DNA of 64,000 nt from Lentzea pudingi (GCF_014646255.1 NZ_BMNC01000004.1:1-64000); one strand, 5' to 3'. Counted from the stretch's first letter, positions 43,579 through 52,275 are shown. The notes: a model not told the origin generated them from the sequence alone. A program made the numbers and translations.

Positions 43579-43594
43579 TCGAACATGTGTTCGA
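43579..43594. promoter_or_regulatory. Perfect LexA (SOS) box between pnuC and the radical SAM gene
   Basis: TCGAAC-ATGT-GTTCGA is an exact match to the actinobacterial consensus and lies within a longer perfect palindrome, TTCGAACATGTGTTCGAA (43578-43595). It sits 14 bp from the pnuC start and 9 bp from the GTG at 43604, so LexA could repress either or both. Confidence 0.85.
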
Positions 43595-43603
43595 ATCGAT
43601 GGT

Positions 43604-45580
43604 GTGCGATGGGACGGACAGAAACTCGAGGCAGAGCCGCAGCAGGCACTACCGGGGCTACCGGGACTGGTGCGCAGCGTACGAACTCCTGAGTTCGCGG
43701 ACGTGGTGTTCCACGAGGTCCGCGCCAAATCCGTGCTCAACGGGGTACCGGGTTCGTCGTTGCCGTTCTCGTGGACGGTGAACCCGTATCGCGGTTGTTC
43801 ACACGCCTGCACCTACTGCCTGGCCGGTGACACGCCGATCCTCATGGGCAACGGTCGCACGAAACCGTTGTCGGAGCTGCGTGAAGGTGACGAGATCTAC
43901 GGCACCGAGCTCGTCGGCAACTACCGGCGCTACAAGCTCACGACCGTTCTCGCGCACTGGGAGACGCGCAAGACCGCGTACCGGCTGACGCTGGAGGACG
44001 GCACGACCGTGGTCGCGTCCGGTGATCACCGGTTCCTGACCGACCGCGGCTGGAAGCACGTGACGGGTCAGACGGCGGGGGTCGGGCGCAGGCCGCACCT
44101 CACGACGGGCAACAAGCTGATGGGCACGGGGGCGTTCGTCGAGCAGCCCTCCGTGACCGACGACTACCGCCGCGGTTACCTGCGCGGCATGGTGGACGAC
44201 GAGACCGAGTTCCACATCCCCCTGGCCGACATCGAGGCCATGGACCGCACTCAGGAGTATCTCGACTACTTCGGAGTGCGAGAAGGGAGGGGATTTCTGC
44301 ACCAGGTGCGCGAGCTCGCGCACTGGCAGATAGCCCCGAACCCCGACTGGCTCAAGGGATTCCTGGCCGGCGCGTTCGACTACCTCGGGACCTGCTCGCG
44401 CAGCATCCTGCGGATGTCGACGCGCAACGCCACCGTTCTGGAAGCGATCTGCTTGGCACTCAAGCACTTCGACTTCGACTTCGCGATCGAGGAGCTGCGC
44501 CGCCGGCGTGGCGTGCGGGTCGTGCGGCTGCGCGGCGGGCTGCGGGAGAACCTGCGGTTCTTCCACACCGTCGACCCGGCGATCACCCGCAAGCGCGACA
44601 TCGACGGCGTGGCGATCAAGTCGCAGCAGCCGCTCGGCGTCGTGTCGGTGGAACCGCTGGGGGAGATGACTCTTCACGACATCTCGACCGGCACCGCGGA
44701 CTTCATCGCGAACGGGATCGTGTCCCACAACTGCTTCGCGCGGAACACGCACTCCTACCTGGACCTCGACACCGGCAAGGACTTCGACAACCAGTTGATC
44801 GTCAAGGTCAACGCGGGGGAGGTGCTGTCGCGCCAGCTGCGGTCGAACCGCTGGAAGCAGGAGCACGTGGCGCTCGGCACCAACACCGATCCGTACCAGC
44901 GGGCGGAGGGGCGGTACGCCTTGATGCCAGGGATCATCGAGGCGTTGACCGCCTCCCGCACGCCCTTCTCGATCCTCACGAAGGGCACGCTGCTGGCGCG
45001 TGATCTGCCGTTGCTGACCGCGGCCGCCGAGGTCGTGCCGGTCGGCATCGCGGTGTCGCTCGCGTTGATGGACCGCGATCTGCACAAGTCGCTGGAGCCC
45101 GGCACGCCGACGCCCGCCGCCCGGCTGGACCTGGTGCGGAAGGTGCGGGACGCGGGTCTGCCGTGCGGGGTGTTCGTGGCGCCGGTGTTACCGGAGCTGA
45201 CGGATTCCGCGGAGCAGCTGGACTTCCTGCTGGAACAGATCGCGGCGGCCGGTGCCACCGGCGTCACCGTGCTGCCGTTGCACCTGCGGCCCGGCGCCAA
45301 GGAGTGGTTCGCCGCGTGGTTGCGGAGGGAGCACCCGGACCTGGTGGAGACGTACCGGTACCTGTACGGCAATCGGTCCTATGTGGACAAGCGGTACCGC
45401 GCCCGGCTCGCCGCACGAGTCGTGCCGTTGATCGAGAAGCACGGCCTGGCGCCGCGAGGGCGGTCCACCGACGCCGTCACCGGTGTGCCCGGCGACGACG
45501 ACGGCGTGTGGCCCGACGGCAGCCTGCCGGTGGGTGTGCCGGCACCGCGCGTCGATCAGGAACAGCTCACCCTGCTGTGA
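43604..45580 (+). CDS. Rv2578c-family radical SAM protein, intein-containing precursor
   Basis: 658-residue precursor; about 353 after intein removal, the usual length. The host part has RGCSHACTYC (CX3CX2C, split by the intein at its last Cys), FARNTHSYLDLDTGKDFDNQ, VALGTNTDPYQRAEGRYALMPG (in parts) and SILTKGTLLARDLPL, all closely matching M. tuberculosis Rv2578c. Some relatives are annotated as spore photoproduct lyase-like; the reaction is unknown. The GTG at 43604 is chosen because the protein then begins VRW as in Rv2578c and the LexA box stays outside. No clear ribosome site. Confidence 0.93.
   Translation: MRWDGQKLEAEPQQALPGLPGLVRSVRTPEFADVVFHEVRAKSVLNGVPGSSLPFSWTVNPYRGCSHACTYCLAGDTPILMGNGRTKPLSELREGDEIYGTELVGNYRRYKLTTVLAHWETRKTAYRLTLEDGTTVVASGDHRFLTDRGWKHVTGQTAGVGRRPHLTTGNKLMGTGAFVEQPSVTDDYRRGYLRGMVDDETEFHIPLADIEAMDRTQEYLDYFGVREGRGFLHQVRELAHWQIAPNPDWLKGFLAGAFDYLGTCSRSILRMSTRNATVLEAICLALKHFDFDFAIEELRRRRGVRVVRLRGGLRENLRFFHTVDPAITRKRDIDGVAIKSQQPLGVVSVEPLGEMTLHDISTGTADFIANGIVSHNCFARNTHSYLDLDTGKDFDNQLIVKVNAGEVLSRQLRSNRWKQEHVALGTNTDPYQRAEGRYALMPGIIEALTASRTPFSILTKGTLLARDLPLLTAAAEVVPVGIAVSLALMDRDLHKSLEPGTPTPAARLDLVRKVRDAGLPCGVFVAPVLPELTDSAEQLDFLLEQIAAAGATGVTVLPLHLRPGAKEWFAAWLRREHPDLVETYRYLYGNRSYVDKRYRARLAARVVPLIEKHGLAPRGRSTDAVTGVPGDDDGVWPDGSLPVGVPAPRVDQEQLTLL
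43817..44731 (+). mobile_element. Intein (305 aa) with degenerate LAGLIDADG endonuclease
   Basis: In-frame insert from CLAGDTP (C1) to VSHN (H304-N305), followed by the +1 Cys. Block B has GDHRF with H71. Block F-like segments lead to DISTGTADFIANGIVSHN. The two LAGLIDADG motifs read LRGMVDDET (122-130) and LAGAFDYLG (183-191); the second has lost the catalytic acid, so homing is probably dead while splicing residues are intact. C1 replaces, and the +1 Cys restores, the third Cys of the Fe-S motif. Confidence 0.95.
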
Positions 45581-45619
45581 TCTCTCGAGTGGGACGCCCT
45601 CTTCCCCAGGGTGTTCTCA

Positions 45620-45964
45620 CTAGGCCCAACCGCCCTGGGCCATCGTCTGGAACTTCCACTCGCCGCCGACCCGCGTGAGCAGGTCGCCGTAGCGCACCGT
45701 GATCCCGTTGATCGTGCCGTCCGTGATCACGAAGACCAGGTTGTCGTTGATGAAGTGCGGCGTCCTGGTGGACTCCATCTGCACGTCACCGCCCAGTTGG
45801 GCGCCCATCTCCTTCAGGAACGTCTCGCGGTCCCACGACGTCGCCGCACCGTCGGTGACCGTGTTGACCGGGAACAGCGCCATGTCGGCCATCGCCTCGA
45901 CGTCGCCCTTGACCGCGAGCGCGTCCCACTTCTCGAACCACTGCATGACCTCGTCGTACGACAT
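45620..45964 (-). CDS. NTF2-like (SnoaL/DUF4440-type) protein
   Basis: About 114 residues. DEVMQWFEKWDALAVKGDVEAMADMALFPVN (opening, in part DEVMQWFEKWDALAVKGD) and FINDNLVFVITDG, ITVRYGDLLTRVGGEWKF match the cone-shaped NTF2-like fold used in small-ligand binding or simple catalysis. The ATG at 45964 stands seven bases after a TACAAT -10 element on the minus strand, suggesting a leaderless mRNA; an ATG at 45973 lies inside the palindromic operator. Confidence 0.8.
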   Translation of the reverse strand: MSYDEVMQWFEKWDALAVKGDVEAMADMALFPVNTVTDGAATSWDRETFLKEMGAQLGGDVQMESTRTPHFINDNLVFVITDGTINGITVRYGDLLTRVGGEWKFQTMAQGGWA

Positions 45965-45965
45965 A

Positions 45966-45980
45966 CCGTACATTGTACGG
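45966..45980 (-). promoter_or_regulatory. Palindromic operator over the -10 of the NTF2-like gene
   Basis: CCGTACA-T-TGTACGG is a 15-bp inverted repeat with a 1-nt centre. On the minus strand it contains TACAAT, a good -10 box, with the ATG seven bases beyond its end. A repressor bound here would block initiation. The regulator is not identified. Confidence 0.6.
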
Positions 45981-45983
45981 AAC

Positions 45984-46715
45984 TTAGCGCCTGCCGACCA
46001 CCGCATTACTGTCTTCGCTGGTCACGAGCTTGACCGCGAGTCCGGCGGCGGTGAACGCGGCCAGTGCGGCGGGTGCCTGGCGCTCGCTGGTCTCGGACAG
46101 CAGGTGGCCGCCGGGGCGTAGCCAGGTCGCCGCCTGGGCCGCCACGCGGCGCAGGATCTCCAGGCCGTCCGCGCCGCCGTCCAGTGCCACGCGCGCCTCG
46201 TGGTCGCGGGCTTCGGTGGGCATGAACGGGATGTCGCCGGTCGGCACGTAGGGGACGTTGGCGACCACGACGTCGATGGTGCCCCGCAGGTGAGCGGGCA
46301 GGGCGTCGAACAGGTCGCCCTCGAAGACGTTGGCGAGGTTCTGGCGCGCGCAGGCGACCGCTGCGGGGTCGATGTCGGCGGCGTGGACGGTGGCGGCCGG
46401 GAACCTGTGTTGCAGGACCGCGCCTACCGCGCCCGAGCCGCAGCACAGGTCGACGATCACATCGGGCTTCAGGTCGGTGGCCAGGTCGACGAGGAGTTCG
46501 GTGCGGTGGCGGGGGACGAAGACGCCCCTGGTGACCACGATCCGCTGGTCGCAGAACATCGCCCAGCCGACGGCGTGCTCCAGCGGGAGGCCGTTGACGC
46601 GCTGGGTGACCAGGTCTTCCAGGTGGTCGGGGCTGGTGGCGGCTTCTTCGAGCAGGGCGGCCTCTTCCTCGGCGAACACGCAGCCGGCGGCCCTGAGTCG
46701 TTCCACGATGGTCAT
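45984..46715 (-). CDS. PrmC-related putative N5-glutamine methyltransferase
   Basis: 243 residues. SAM motif I IVDLCCGSGAVGAVL (residues about 85-99), FVPRHRTELLV before it, and NVPYVPTGDIPFMP in place of the NPPY of PrmC/HemK. This matches the PrmC-related group of unknown protein substrate (TIGR03704-like) rather than the release-factor enzyme. The ATG at 46715 is preferred to 46739 because MTIVERLRAAG is the usual start. Confidence 0.85.
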   Translation of the reverse strand: MTIVERLRAAGCVFAEEEAALLEEAATSPDHLEDLVTQRVNGLPLEHAVGWAMFCDQRIVVTRGVFVPRHRTELLVDLATDLKPDVIVDLCCGSGAVGAVLQHRFPAATVHAADIDPAAVACARQNLANVFEGDLFDALPAHLRGTIDVVVANVPYVPTGDIPFMPTEARDHEARVALDGGADGLEILRRVAAQAATWLRPGGHLLSETSERQAPAALAAFTAAGLAVKLVTSEDSNAVVGRR

Positions 46716-46787
46716 CGGGGCGGACGCTACCTGCTGCATTTACAAGCAGGCTTGACTGTTTGTTTGTTCGGCGGAAGACTCGGCGGT

Positions 46788-47369
46788 GTGGAGACGAGGC
46801 AGCGCCAGGCCGACCGCACGCGGGAGACGAAGCGGAAGCTGATGGAGGCGACCGTCGAGTGCCTGGTGGAACGGGGCTGGTCGGGCACGACGACGACCGA
46901 GGTGGCCGAGCGGGCCGGGGTGTCGCGCGGCGCGCAGCTGCACCACTTCCGCACGCGCGGTGAGCTGGTCGCGGCGGCCGTGGAGCACGTGGGCGCGGAG
47001 AGCGTCGAGGTGCTCAAGCGGCGGGCGGAGATCGCCGAGAAGAGCACGCACGCCGTGGTGGAGCTGATCGCGGACTTCCACGCCAGCGACCTGTTCACCG
47101 CGGCTCTCGAACTGTGGGTGGCCGCGCGGACGGATCCCGAGCTTCGTGAGCAGGTGCTGGAGCTGCAGGCCCGGCTGGGCCGCGAGGTGTACGGGCTCGC
47201 ACTGGAACTGCTCGAGGTGGACGACACCGAACCGGGTGTCAAGGACGCGGTGCAGGCAACACTTGATCTTGTGCGCGGGCTGGCGCTCGCCAACCAGCTC
47301 GCCGATGACGCCAAGCGCCGGGCGCACGTCGTGCGCTACTGGGCGCGGATGCTGGAGGAACAGCTGTGA
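46788..47369 (+). CDS. TetR-family transcriptional regulator
   Basis: 193 residues from GTG. HTH at about residues 12-58: RETKRKLMEATVECLVERGW, TTTTEVAERAGVSRGAQLHHF. A helical ligand domain follows, with a TetR_C-like end. GTGA overlap with the next gene shows it is part of the acyl-CoA operon, so it probably autoregulates the whole unit and senses an acyl-CoA or precursor (inference). Divergent from the PrmC-like gene with a 72-bp gap. Confidence 0.92.
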   Translation: METRQRQADRTRETKRKLMEATVECLVERGWSGTTTTEVAERAGVSRGAQLHHFRTRGELVAAAVEHVGAESVEVLKRRAEIAEKSTHAVVELIADFHASDLFTAALELWVAARTDPELREQVLELQARLGREVYGLALELLEVDDTEPGVKDAVQATLDLVRGLALANQLADDAKRRAHVVRYWARMLEEQL

Positions 47370-48097
47370 TCACGGAACTGCTGGCCGACCTCGACGCCGA
47401 GTCGCGCGACCTCGACGCGATCGTCGACGGAGCCGACTGGAGCGTGCCCACGCCCGCGGAGGGCTGGACGGTCGGGCATCAGATCGGCCATCTCATGTGG
47501 ACGGACAAGGCGGCGATCCTCGCCATCACCGATCCCGAGGCGTTCCAGGCACAACCGCTGACGGCCGACGTGGTGGACCGGACCGCTGCCGAGGCCGCGT
47601 TGCTGCCGGACCTGCTGGAACTGTGGCGGGACGGGCGTGCGGCGTTGCAGGAGCACCTCGCGCAGGCCTCGGGGAAGATCGTCTGGTTCGGGCCGCCGAT
47701 GAGCCCGGCGTCGATGGCCACCGCGCGGATCATGGAGACCTGGGCTCACGGGCAGGACGTCGCGGACGCGCTGGGCGTGGTGCGGGAGCCGACCCCGCGC
47801 TTGAAGCACGTCTGCCACATCGGGGTGCGGACGATGGGGTTCGCGTTCCTGCTCAACGGGTTGGCGGTGCCGACCGACGAGGTGCGGGTCGAGCTGGCCG
47901 GGCCCGGCGGTGAGGTCTGGGCGTGGGGGCCGGAGGACGCGGAGAACCGGGTTTCGGGGCCCGCGCTGGACTTCGCGTGGCTGGTGACGCAGCGGCGCAA
48001 CCGCAAGGTGCTCGCGATCGAGGCCGTCGGGCCCGTTGCGCAGGAGTGGGTGCCGATCGCGCAGGCGTTCGCGGGGCCGCCCGGAGGTGGCCGTTGA
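47366..48097 (+). CDS. TIGR03084 family metal-binding (DinB/MDMPI-like) protein
   Basis: 243 residues. GWTVGHQIGHLMWTDKAA (H38, H42) and ETWAHGQDVADALG mark the TIGR03084/mycothiol-dependent isomerase-like fold, with metal ligands expected at these His and Asp. It is a regular companion of atuA-type operons in actinobacteria; its reaction is unknown. Starts with GTG on the TetR stop and ends with TTGA overlap. Confidence 0.88.
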   Translation: MITELLADLDAESRDLDAIVDGADWSVPTPAEGWTVGHQIGHLMWTDKAAILAITDPEAFQAQPLTADVVDRTAAEAALLPDLLELWRDGRAALQEHLAQASGKIVWFGPPMSPASMATARIMETWAHGQDVADALGVVREPTPRLKHVCHIGVRTMGFAFLLNGLAVPTDEVRVELAGPGGEVWAWGPEDAENRVSGPALDFAWLVTQRRNRKVLAIEAVGPVAQEWVPIAQAFAGPPGGGR

Positions 48098-49299
48098 TCA
48101 GGATCGGCAACGCGTCCGGGTTCTACGGCGACCGGCTGTCCGCCATGCGGGAGCAGCTGGAAGGCGGCGAGCTCGACGTCCTGACCGGCGACTACCTCGC
48201 TGAGCTGACCATGCTGATCCTCGGGCGCGACCGGATGAGGGACTCGTCGCTGGGGTACGCGAAGACGTTCCTGCGGCAGATGGAGGACTGTCTGGCGCTG
48301 GCGCTCGACCGGGGCGTCAAGATCGTGGTCAACGCGGGCGGGCTGAACCCCGAGGGGCTGGCGCGCAAGCTCGACGCCAAGGTCGGGTACGTCACCGGCG
48401 ACGACCTCAAGGCGCGGTTCCCGGAGGCGTTGACCGCCAACGCCTACCTCGGTGCGTGGGAGATCGCGGAGTGCTTGCGGCAGGGCGCGCAGGTCGTCGT
48501 CACCGGGCGGGTCACCGATGCCAGTCTCGTGGTCGGGCCCGCCGCGGCGCACTTCGGGTGGGCGCGCGACGACTGGGACCGGCTGGCCGGCGCCACGGTC
48601 GCCGGGCACGTGCTGGAGTGCGGCACGCAGGCGACCGGCGGGAACTACTCGTTCTTCACCGAGATCGACGTGACCCGGCCCGGGTTCCCGATCGCGGAGG
48701 TCGACGAGGACGGGTCGTCGCTGATCACCAAGCACGACGGCACGGGTGGCGCGGTCACCGTCGACACCGTGACGGCACAGCTGTTGTACGAGATCGGGGC
48801 GCCGGAGTACCTGGGGCCGGACGTCACCACGCACTTCGACACGATCAGGCTTCAGGAACACGAGCGCGGCGTCAGGATCAGCGGGGTGAAGGGCTCTCCG
48901 CCGCCGGAGACACTGAAGGTGTGCCTGAACATGTTGGGCGGGTTCAGGAACTCCACGACGTTCGTCCTCACCGGACTCGACGTCGAGGCGAAGGCGGAGC
49001 TGGTGCGGCGGCAGTTGCGGGACGCCATCGGTGACGAGGGGCTGACCTGGACGCTGGCGCGGACCGATCAGGCCGACGCGGCCACCGAGGAACAGGCCAG
49101 CGCGTTGTTGCACGTGACGATCAAGACGGCGGATCCGAAGCGGGCCAAGGGGTTCAGCCGGGCCGCGATCGAGCTGGCGCTGGCGAGCTATCCCGGGTTC
49201 CACGTGACGGCACCACCCAGCGATGGGACGCCGTTCGGTGTGTACAAGGCGGCGTACGTGAATCGTGACGAGGTCAGCGCCAAGGCGGTGTTGCTGTGA
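48094..49299 (+). CDS. AtuA-family protein, main part (DUF1446)
   Basis: 401 residues. IRIGNASGFYGDRLSAM at the start, LTGDYLAELTMLILGR, VVNAGGLNPEGLARKL and GRVTDASLVVGP are AtuA/DUF1446 hallmarks; members act in acyclic terpene (citronellol/geraniol) utilisation in Pseudomonas, reaction not firmly known. The TTG at 48094 overlaps the previous TGA and has GGAGGTGG upstream. The C-terminal AtuA domain is a separate gene here. Confidence 0.88.
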   Translation: MIRIGNASGFYGDRLSAMREQLEGGELDVLTGDYLAELTMLILGRDRMRDSSLGYAKTFLRQMEDCLALALDRGVKIVVNAGGLNPEGLARKLDAKVGYVTGDDLKARFPEALTANAYLGAWEIAECLRQGAQVVVTGRVTDASLVVGPAAAHFGWARDDWDRLAGATVAGHVLECGTQATGGNYSFFTEIDVTRPGFPIAEVDEDGSSLITKHDGTGGAVTVDTVTAQLLYEIGAPEYLGPDVTTHFDTIRLQEHERGVRISGVKGSPPPETLKVCLNMLGGFRNSTTFVLTGLDVEAKAELVRRQLRDAIGDEGLTWTLARTDQADAATEEQASALLHVTIKTADPKRAKGFSRAAIELALASYPGFHVTAPPSDGTPFGVYKAAYVNRDEVSAKAVLL

Positions 49300-49616
49300 A
49301 GAGGCCATTGGGCACGGTCGCCGGTGCACGCAGCGGGGACAAGGGCGGCGACGCGAACCTCGGTGTGTGGGTCCGGTCGGACGCGGCTTTCGAGTGGCTG
49401 AACGGGTTTCTCACCGTGGAGAAGCTCAAGGAGCTGCTGCCGGAGGCCCAGGACGTGAGCCGGTACGAGCTGCCGAACCTCAGGGCGCTCAACTTCGTGC
49501 TGCACGGCCTGCTCGGTGACGGGGTGGCGAGCAGCACGAGGTTCGACCCGCAGGCCAAGGCGCTCGGTGAGTGGTTGCGCGGCAGGGAAGTCGAGATCCC
49601 CGAGGAGCTCCTGTGA
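49296..49616 (+). CDS. AtuA C-terminal domain as separate protein
   Basis: 106 residues from GTG, coupled by GTGA. AGARSGDKGGDANLGVWVRS and LNFVLHGLLGDGVASSTRFDPQAKALGEWL (shown in part) match the region that closes larger AtuA proteins. It probably associates with the preceding product as a two-subunit form. Confidence 0.85.
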   Translation: MKRPLGTVAGARSGDKGGDANLGVWVRSDAAFEWLNGFLTVEKLKELLPEAQDVSRYELPNLRALNFVLHGLLGDGVASSTRFDPQAKALGEWLRGREVEIPEELL

Positions 49617-50725
49617 TCACGAAGGACCTGTACGAGCGGAAGGAGTTGCGGCAGCTCGTCCGCGACTTCACCCGCAGGGAGATCGCGCCGCACCTCGGCC
49701 AGTGGGAGCGCGACGGAGAGGTTCCGCGTGAGCTGCACGAGAAGGCCGCGGAACTGGACCTGCTGGGCATCGGGTTCGAGCACGGCGACCTGCTCGACTC
49801 GGTCGCGCTGACCGAGGAGATCATCCAGAACGGCGGCTCGTCGGGCCTGATGGCGGCGCTGTTCACCCTTGGCATCGCGATCCCGCACATCTGGCAGAGC
49901 GGGAACACCGATCTGATCGAGCGGTTCGCGAAGCCCGCGATCCGGGGCGAGAAGATCGGCAGCCTCGCGGTCACCGAGCCCGGCGCGGGGTCCGATGTCG
50001 CGGCGATCAGGACCAAGGCCGTCCGGGACGGTGACCACTACGTCGTCACCGGCGAGAAGACGTTCATCACCTCCGGGTGCCGGGCGGACTTCGTCACCAC
50101 GGCGGTGCGGACCGGTGGCGAGGGCTACCAGGGCATCTCGCTGCTGGTGGTCGAGGACGGGTTCACCCGCCGCAAGCTCGACAAGATGGGCTGGCACTGC
50201 AGCGACACCGCCGAACTGCACTTCGACGGCGTGCGCGTGCCGGTGGCGAACCTGGTGGGCGAGGAGAACCAGGGTTTCGCGCTGATCATGCGGCAGTTCC
50301 AGGTCGAGCGCGTGACGATGGCGGTCGAGGCCTACGCCACGGCGCAACGGGCGTTGGACCTGACCGTCGAGTGGACCCGCAACCGGGAGACGTTCGGCAA
50401 GCCGCTGATCAAGAACCAGGTGGTGCGGCACAAGCTGGCCGCGATGGCGCAGAAGATCGACCTGGCGCGGACCTACACGCGGGAGGTCGCCGCGCGGATC
50501 CAACGCGGGGACGACTGCGTCACCGAGGTCTGCTTCGCGAAGAACGCGGCCGTGGACGCCTGCGCCGAGGTGGTCGACGAAGCGGTGCAGTTGCACGGCG
50601 GTATGGGCTACATGCGGGAGTCCGAAGTGGAGCGTCATTACCGGGACGCCCGCATCCTCGGCATCGGGGGCGGGGCGAGTGAAGTGATGACCGAGCTCGC
50701 GGCACGACGATTGGGGTTCGCCTGA
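49613..50725 (+). CDS. Acyl-CoA dehydrogenase
   Basis: 370 residues from GTG. SLAVTEPGAGSDVAAIRTKA and TGEKTFITSG are the flavin/acyl-CoA signatures; LHGGMGYMRESEVERHYRD contains the conserved region near the base, and RTYTREVAARI is typical. Within an atu/liu-like operon it probably oxidises a citronellyl-, isovaleryl- or other branched acyl-CoA. The Glu base by position in the family near residue 245 or 370 cannot be fixed by eye. Confidence 0.93.
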   Translation: MITKDLYERKELRQLVRDFTRREIAPHLGQWERDGEVPRELHEKAAELDLLGIGFEHGDLLDSVALTEEIIQNGGSSGLMAALFTLGIAIPHIWQSGNTDLIERFAKPAIRGEKIGSLAVTEPGAGSDVAAIRTKAVRDGDHYVVTGEKTFITSGCRADFVTTAVRTGGEGYQGISLLVVEDGFTRRKLDKMGWHCSDTAELHFDGVRVPVANLVGEENQGFALIMRQFQVERVTMAVEAYATAQRALDLTVEWTRNRETFGKPLIKNQVVRHKLAAMAQKIDLARTYTREVAARIQRGDDCVTEVCFAKNAAVDACAEVVDEAVQLHGGMGYMRESEVERHYRDARILGIGGGASEVMTELAARRLGFA

Positions 50726-52275
50726 TGGGCAACAGGGAGGCGCTGCTCGCGAAGATCGCGGGGCTGGACGCCGAGCATGCCAAAGCGCTCGCGGGCGGTG
50801 GGCCGAAGTACGTCGAACGGCACCACAAGCGCGGCAAGCTCCTCGCCCGCGAACGGGTCGAGCTGCTCGTCGACGAGGACAGTCCGTTCCTGGAGCTGTC
50901 GCCGTTGGCCGCCTGGGGCACCGACTTCCCCGTGGGCGCTTCGGTCGTCACGGGCATCGGGCGGATCGAGGGTGTCGAGTGCGTGATCGTCGCGAACGAC
51001 CCGACGGTGCGCGGTGGGTCGTCGAACCCGTACACGCTGCGCAAGTCGTTGCGGGCGAACGACATCGCGCTGCAGAACCGGTTGCCGCTGGTCAGCCTCG
51101 TTGAGTCGGGAGGCGCTGACCTGCCGACGCAGAGCGAGATCTTCATTCCCGGCGGGCGGGCGTTCCGCGACCTCACCCGGTTGTCCGCCGCGGGGATTCC
51201 CACGGTCACGGCGGTGTTCGGCAACGCGACGGCCGGTGGCGCGTACGTGCCGGGCATGTCCGACTACGTGATCATGATCAAGGACCGCTCGAAGGTGTTT
51301 CTGGGCGGGCCGCCGCTGGTCAAGATGGCGACCGGCGAGGACGCGGACGACGAGTCGCTGGGCGGCGCGACCATGCACGGCGCCACGTCCGGGCTCGCGG
51401 ACTTCGTCGCCGAGGACGAGACCGACGCGATCAGGCTGGCCCGCCGGGTCGTCGCGCGGCTGAACTGGCGCAAGCTCGGGCCGGAGCCGGCCGCGGTCGA
51501 GGAACCGTTGTTCGACGCCGAGAGCATCCTCGACGTCGTCTCCGAGGACCAGCGCGTGCCGTTCGACCCGCGGGAGGTCATCGCACGGCTCGTCGACGGC
51601 TCGCACTTCGACGAGTTCAAACCGTTGTACGGCAACAGCCTCGTCACCGGGTGGGCCCGCATCCACGGCTACCCGGTCGGCATCCTCGCCAACGCGCGCG
51701 GCGTGCTGTTCAGCGAGGAGTCGCAGAAGGCCACGCAGTTCATCCAGCTCGCGAACTCCAGCGACACGCCCCTGGTGTTCCTGCAGAACACCACCGGGTA
51801 CATGGTCGGCGCGCAGTACGAGCAGGGCGGCATCGTCAAGCACGGCTCGATGATGATCAACGCCGTGTCGAACAGCCGGGTGCCGCACCTGACGATCACG
51901 ATGGGCGCGTCGTACGGCGCCGGCAACTACGGCATGTGCGGCCGCGCGTACGACCCCCGCTTCCTCTTCACCTGGCCCAACGCCAAGTCCGCCGTGATGG
52001 GCCCCGCGCAGCTCGCCGGGGTGCTGTCGATCGTCGGGCGGCAGGCCGCGATGGCCAAGGGGCAGGAGTACAACGAGGAGCACGACGCCGCCATGCGCAC
52101 GATGGTGGAGGCGCAGATCGAGGAGCAGTCGCTGGCGCCGTTCCTGTCCGGGAAGCTCTACGACGACGGCGTGATCGACCCGCGCGACACCAGGACCGTG
52201 CTCGCCCTCTGCCTCTCCGCTGTCCACAGCGGACCGATCAAGGGCGCCGACGGCTTCGGCGTCTTCCGGATGTGA
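50725..52275 (+). CDS. Acyl-CoA carboxylase beta subunit (carboxyltransferase)
   Basis: 516 residues. N-terminal crotonase-like half with RHHKRGKLLARERVELLVD and GGSSNPYTLRKSLRAND, a glycine-rich FGNATAGGAYVPGMSDYVIM, C-terminal half with NTTGYMVGAQYEQGGIVKHG and TITMGASYGAGNYGMCGRAY, matching methylcrotonyl- and geranyl-CoA carboxylase beta subunits. It starts one base into the dehydrogenase stop (TGATG). Pairs with the biotin subunit downstream. Confidence 0.95.
   Translation: MGNREALLAKIAGLDAEHAKALAGGGPKYVERHHKRGKLLARERVELLVDEDSPFLELSPLAAWGTDFPVGASVVTGIGRIEGVECVIVANDPTVRGGSSNPYTLRKSLRANDIALQNRLPLVSLVESGGADLPTQSEIFIPGGRAFRDLTRLSAAGIPTVTAVFGNATAGGAYVPGMSDYVIMIKDRSKVFLGGPPLVKMATGEDADDESLGGATMHGATSGLADFVAEDETDAIRLARRVVARLNWRKLGPEPAAVEEPLFDAESILDVVSEDQRVPFDPREVIARLVDGSHFDEFKPLYGNSLVTGWARIHGYPVGILANARGVLFSEESQKATQFIQLANSSDTPLVFLQNTTGYMVGAQYEQGGIVKHGSMMINAVSNSRVPHLTITMGASYGAGNYGMCGRAYDPRFLFTWPNAKSAVMGPAQLAGVLSIVGRQAAMAKGQEYNEEHDAAMRTMVEAQIEEQSLAPFLSGKLYDDGVIDPRDTRTVLALCLSAVHSGPIKGADGFGVFRM

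Noticed and set aside
43568..43603. TTG start for the radical SAM gene
   Set aside because: It would place the LexA palindrome inside the coding region and add 12 residues absent from Rv2578c.
46743..46754. CAAGC-AG-GCTTG as TetR operator
   Set aside because: Arms are only 5 bp, short for TetR sites, and no second copy was found; kept as possibility only.
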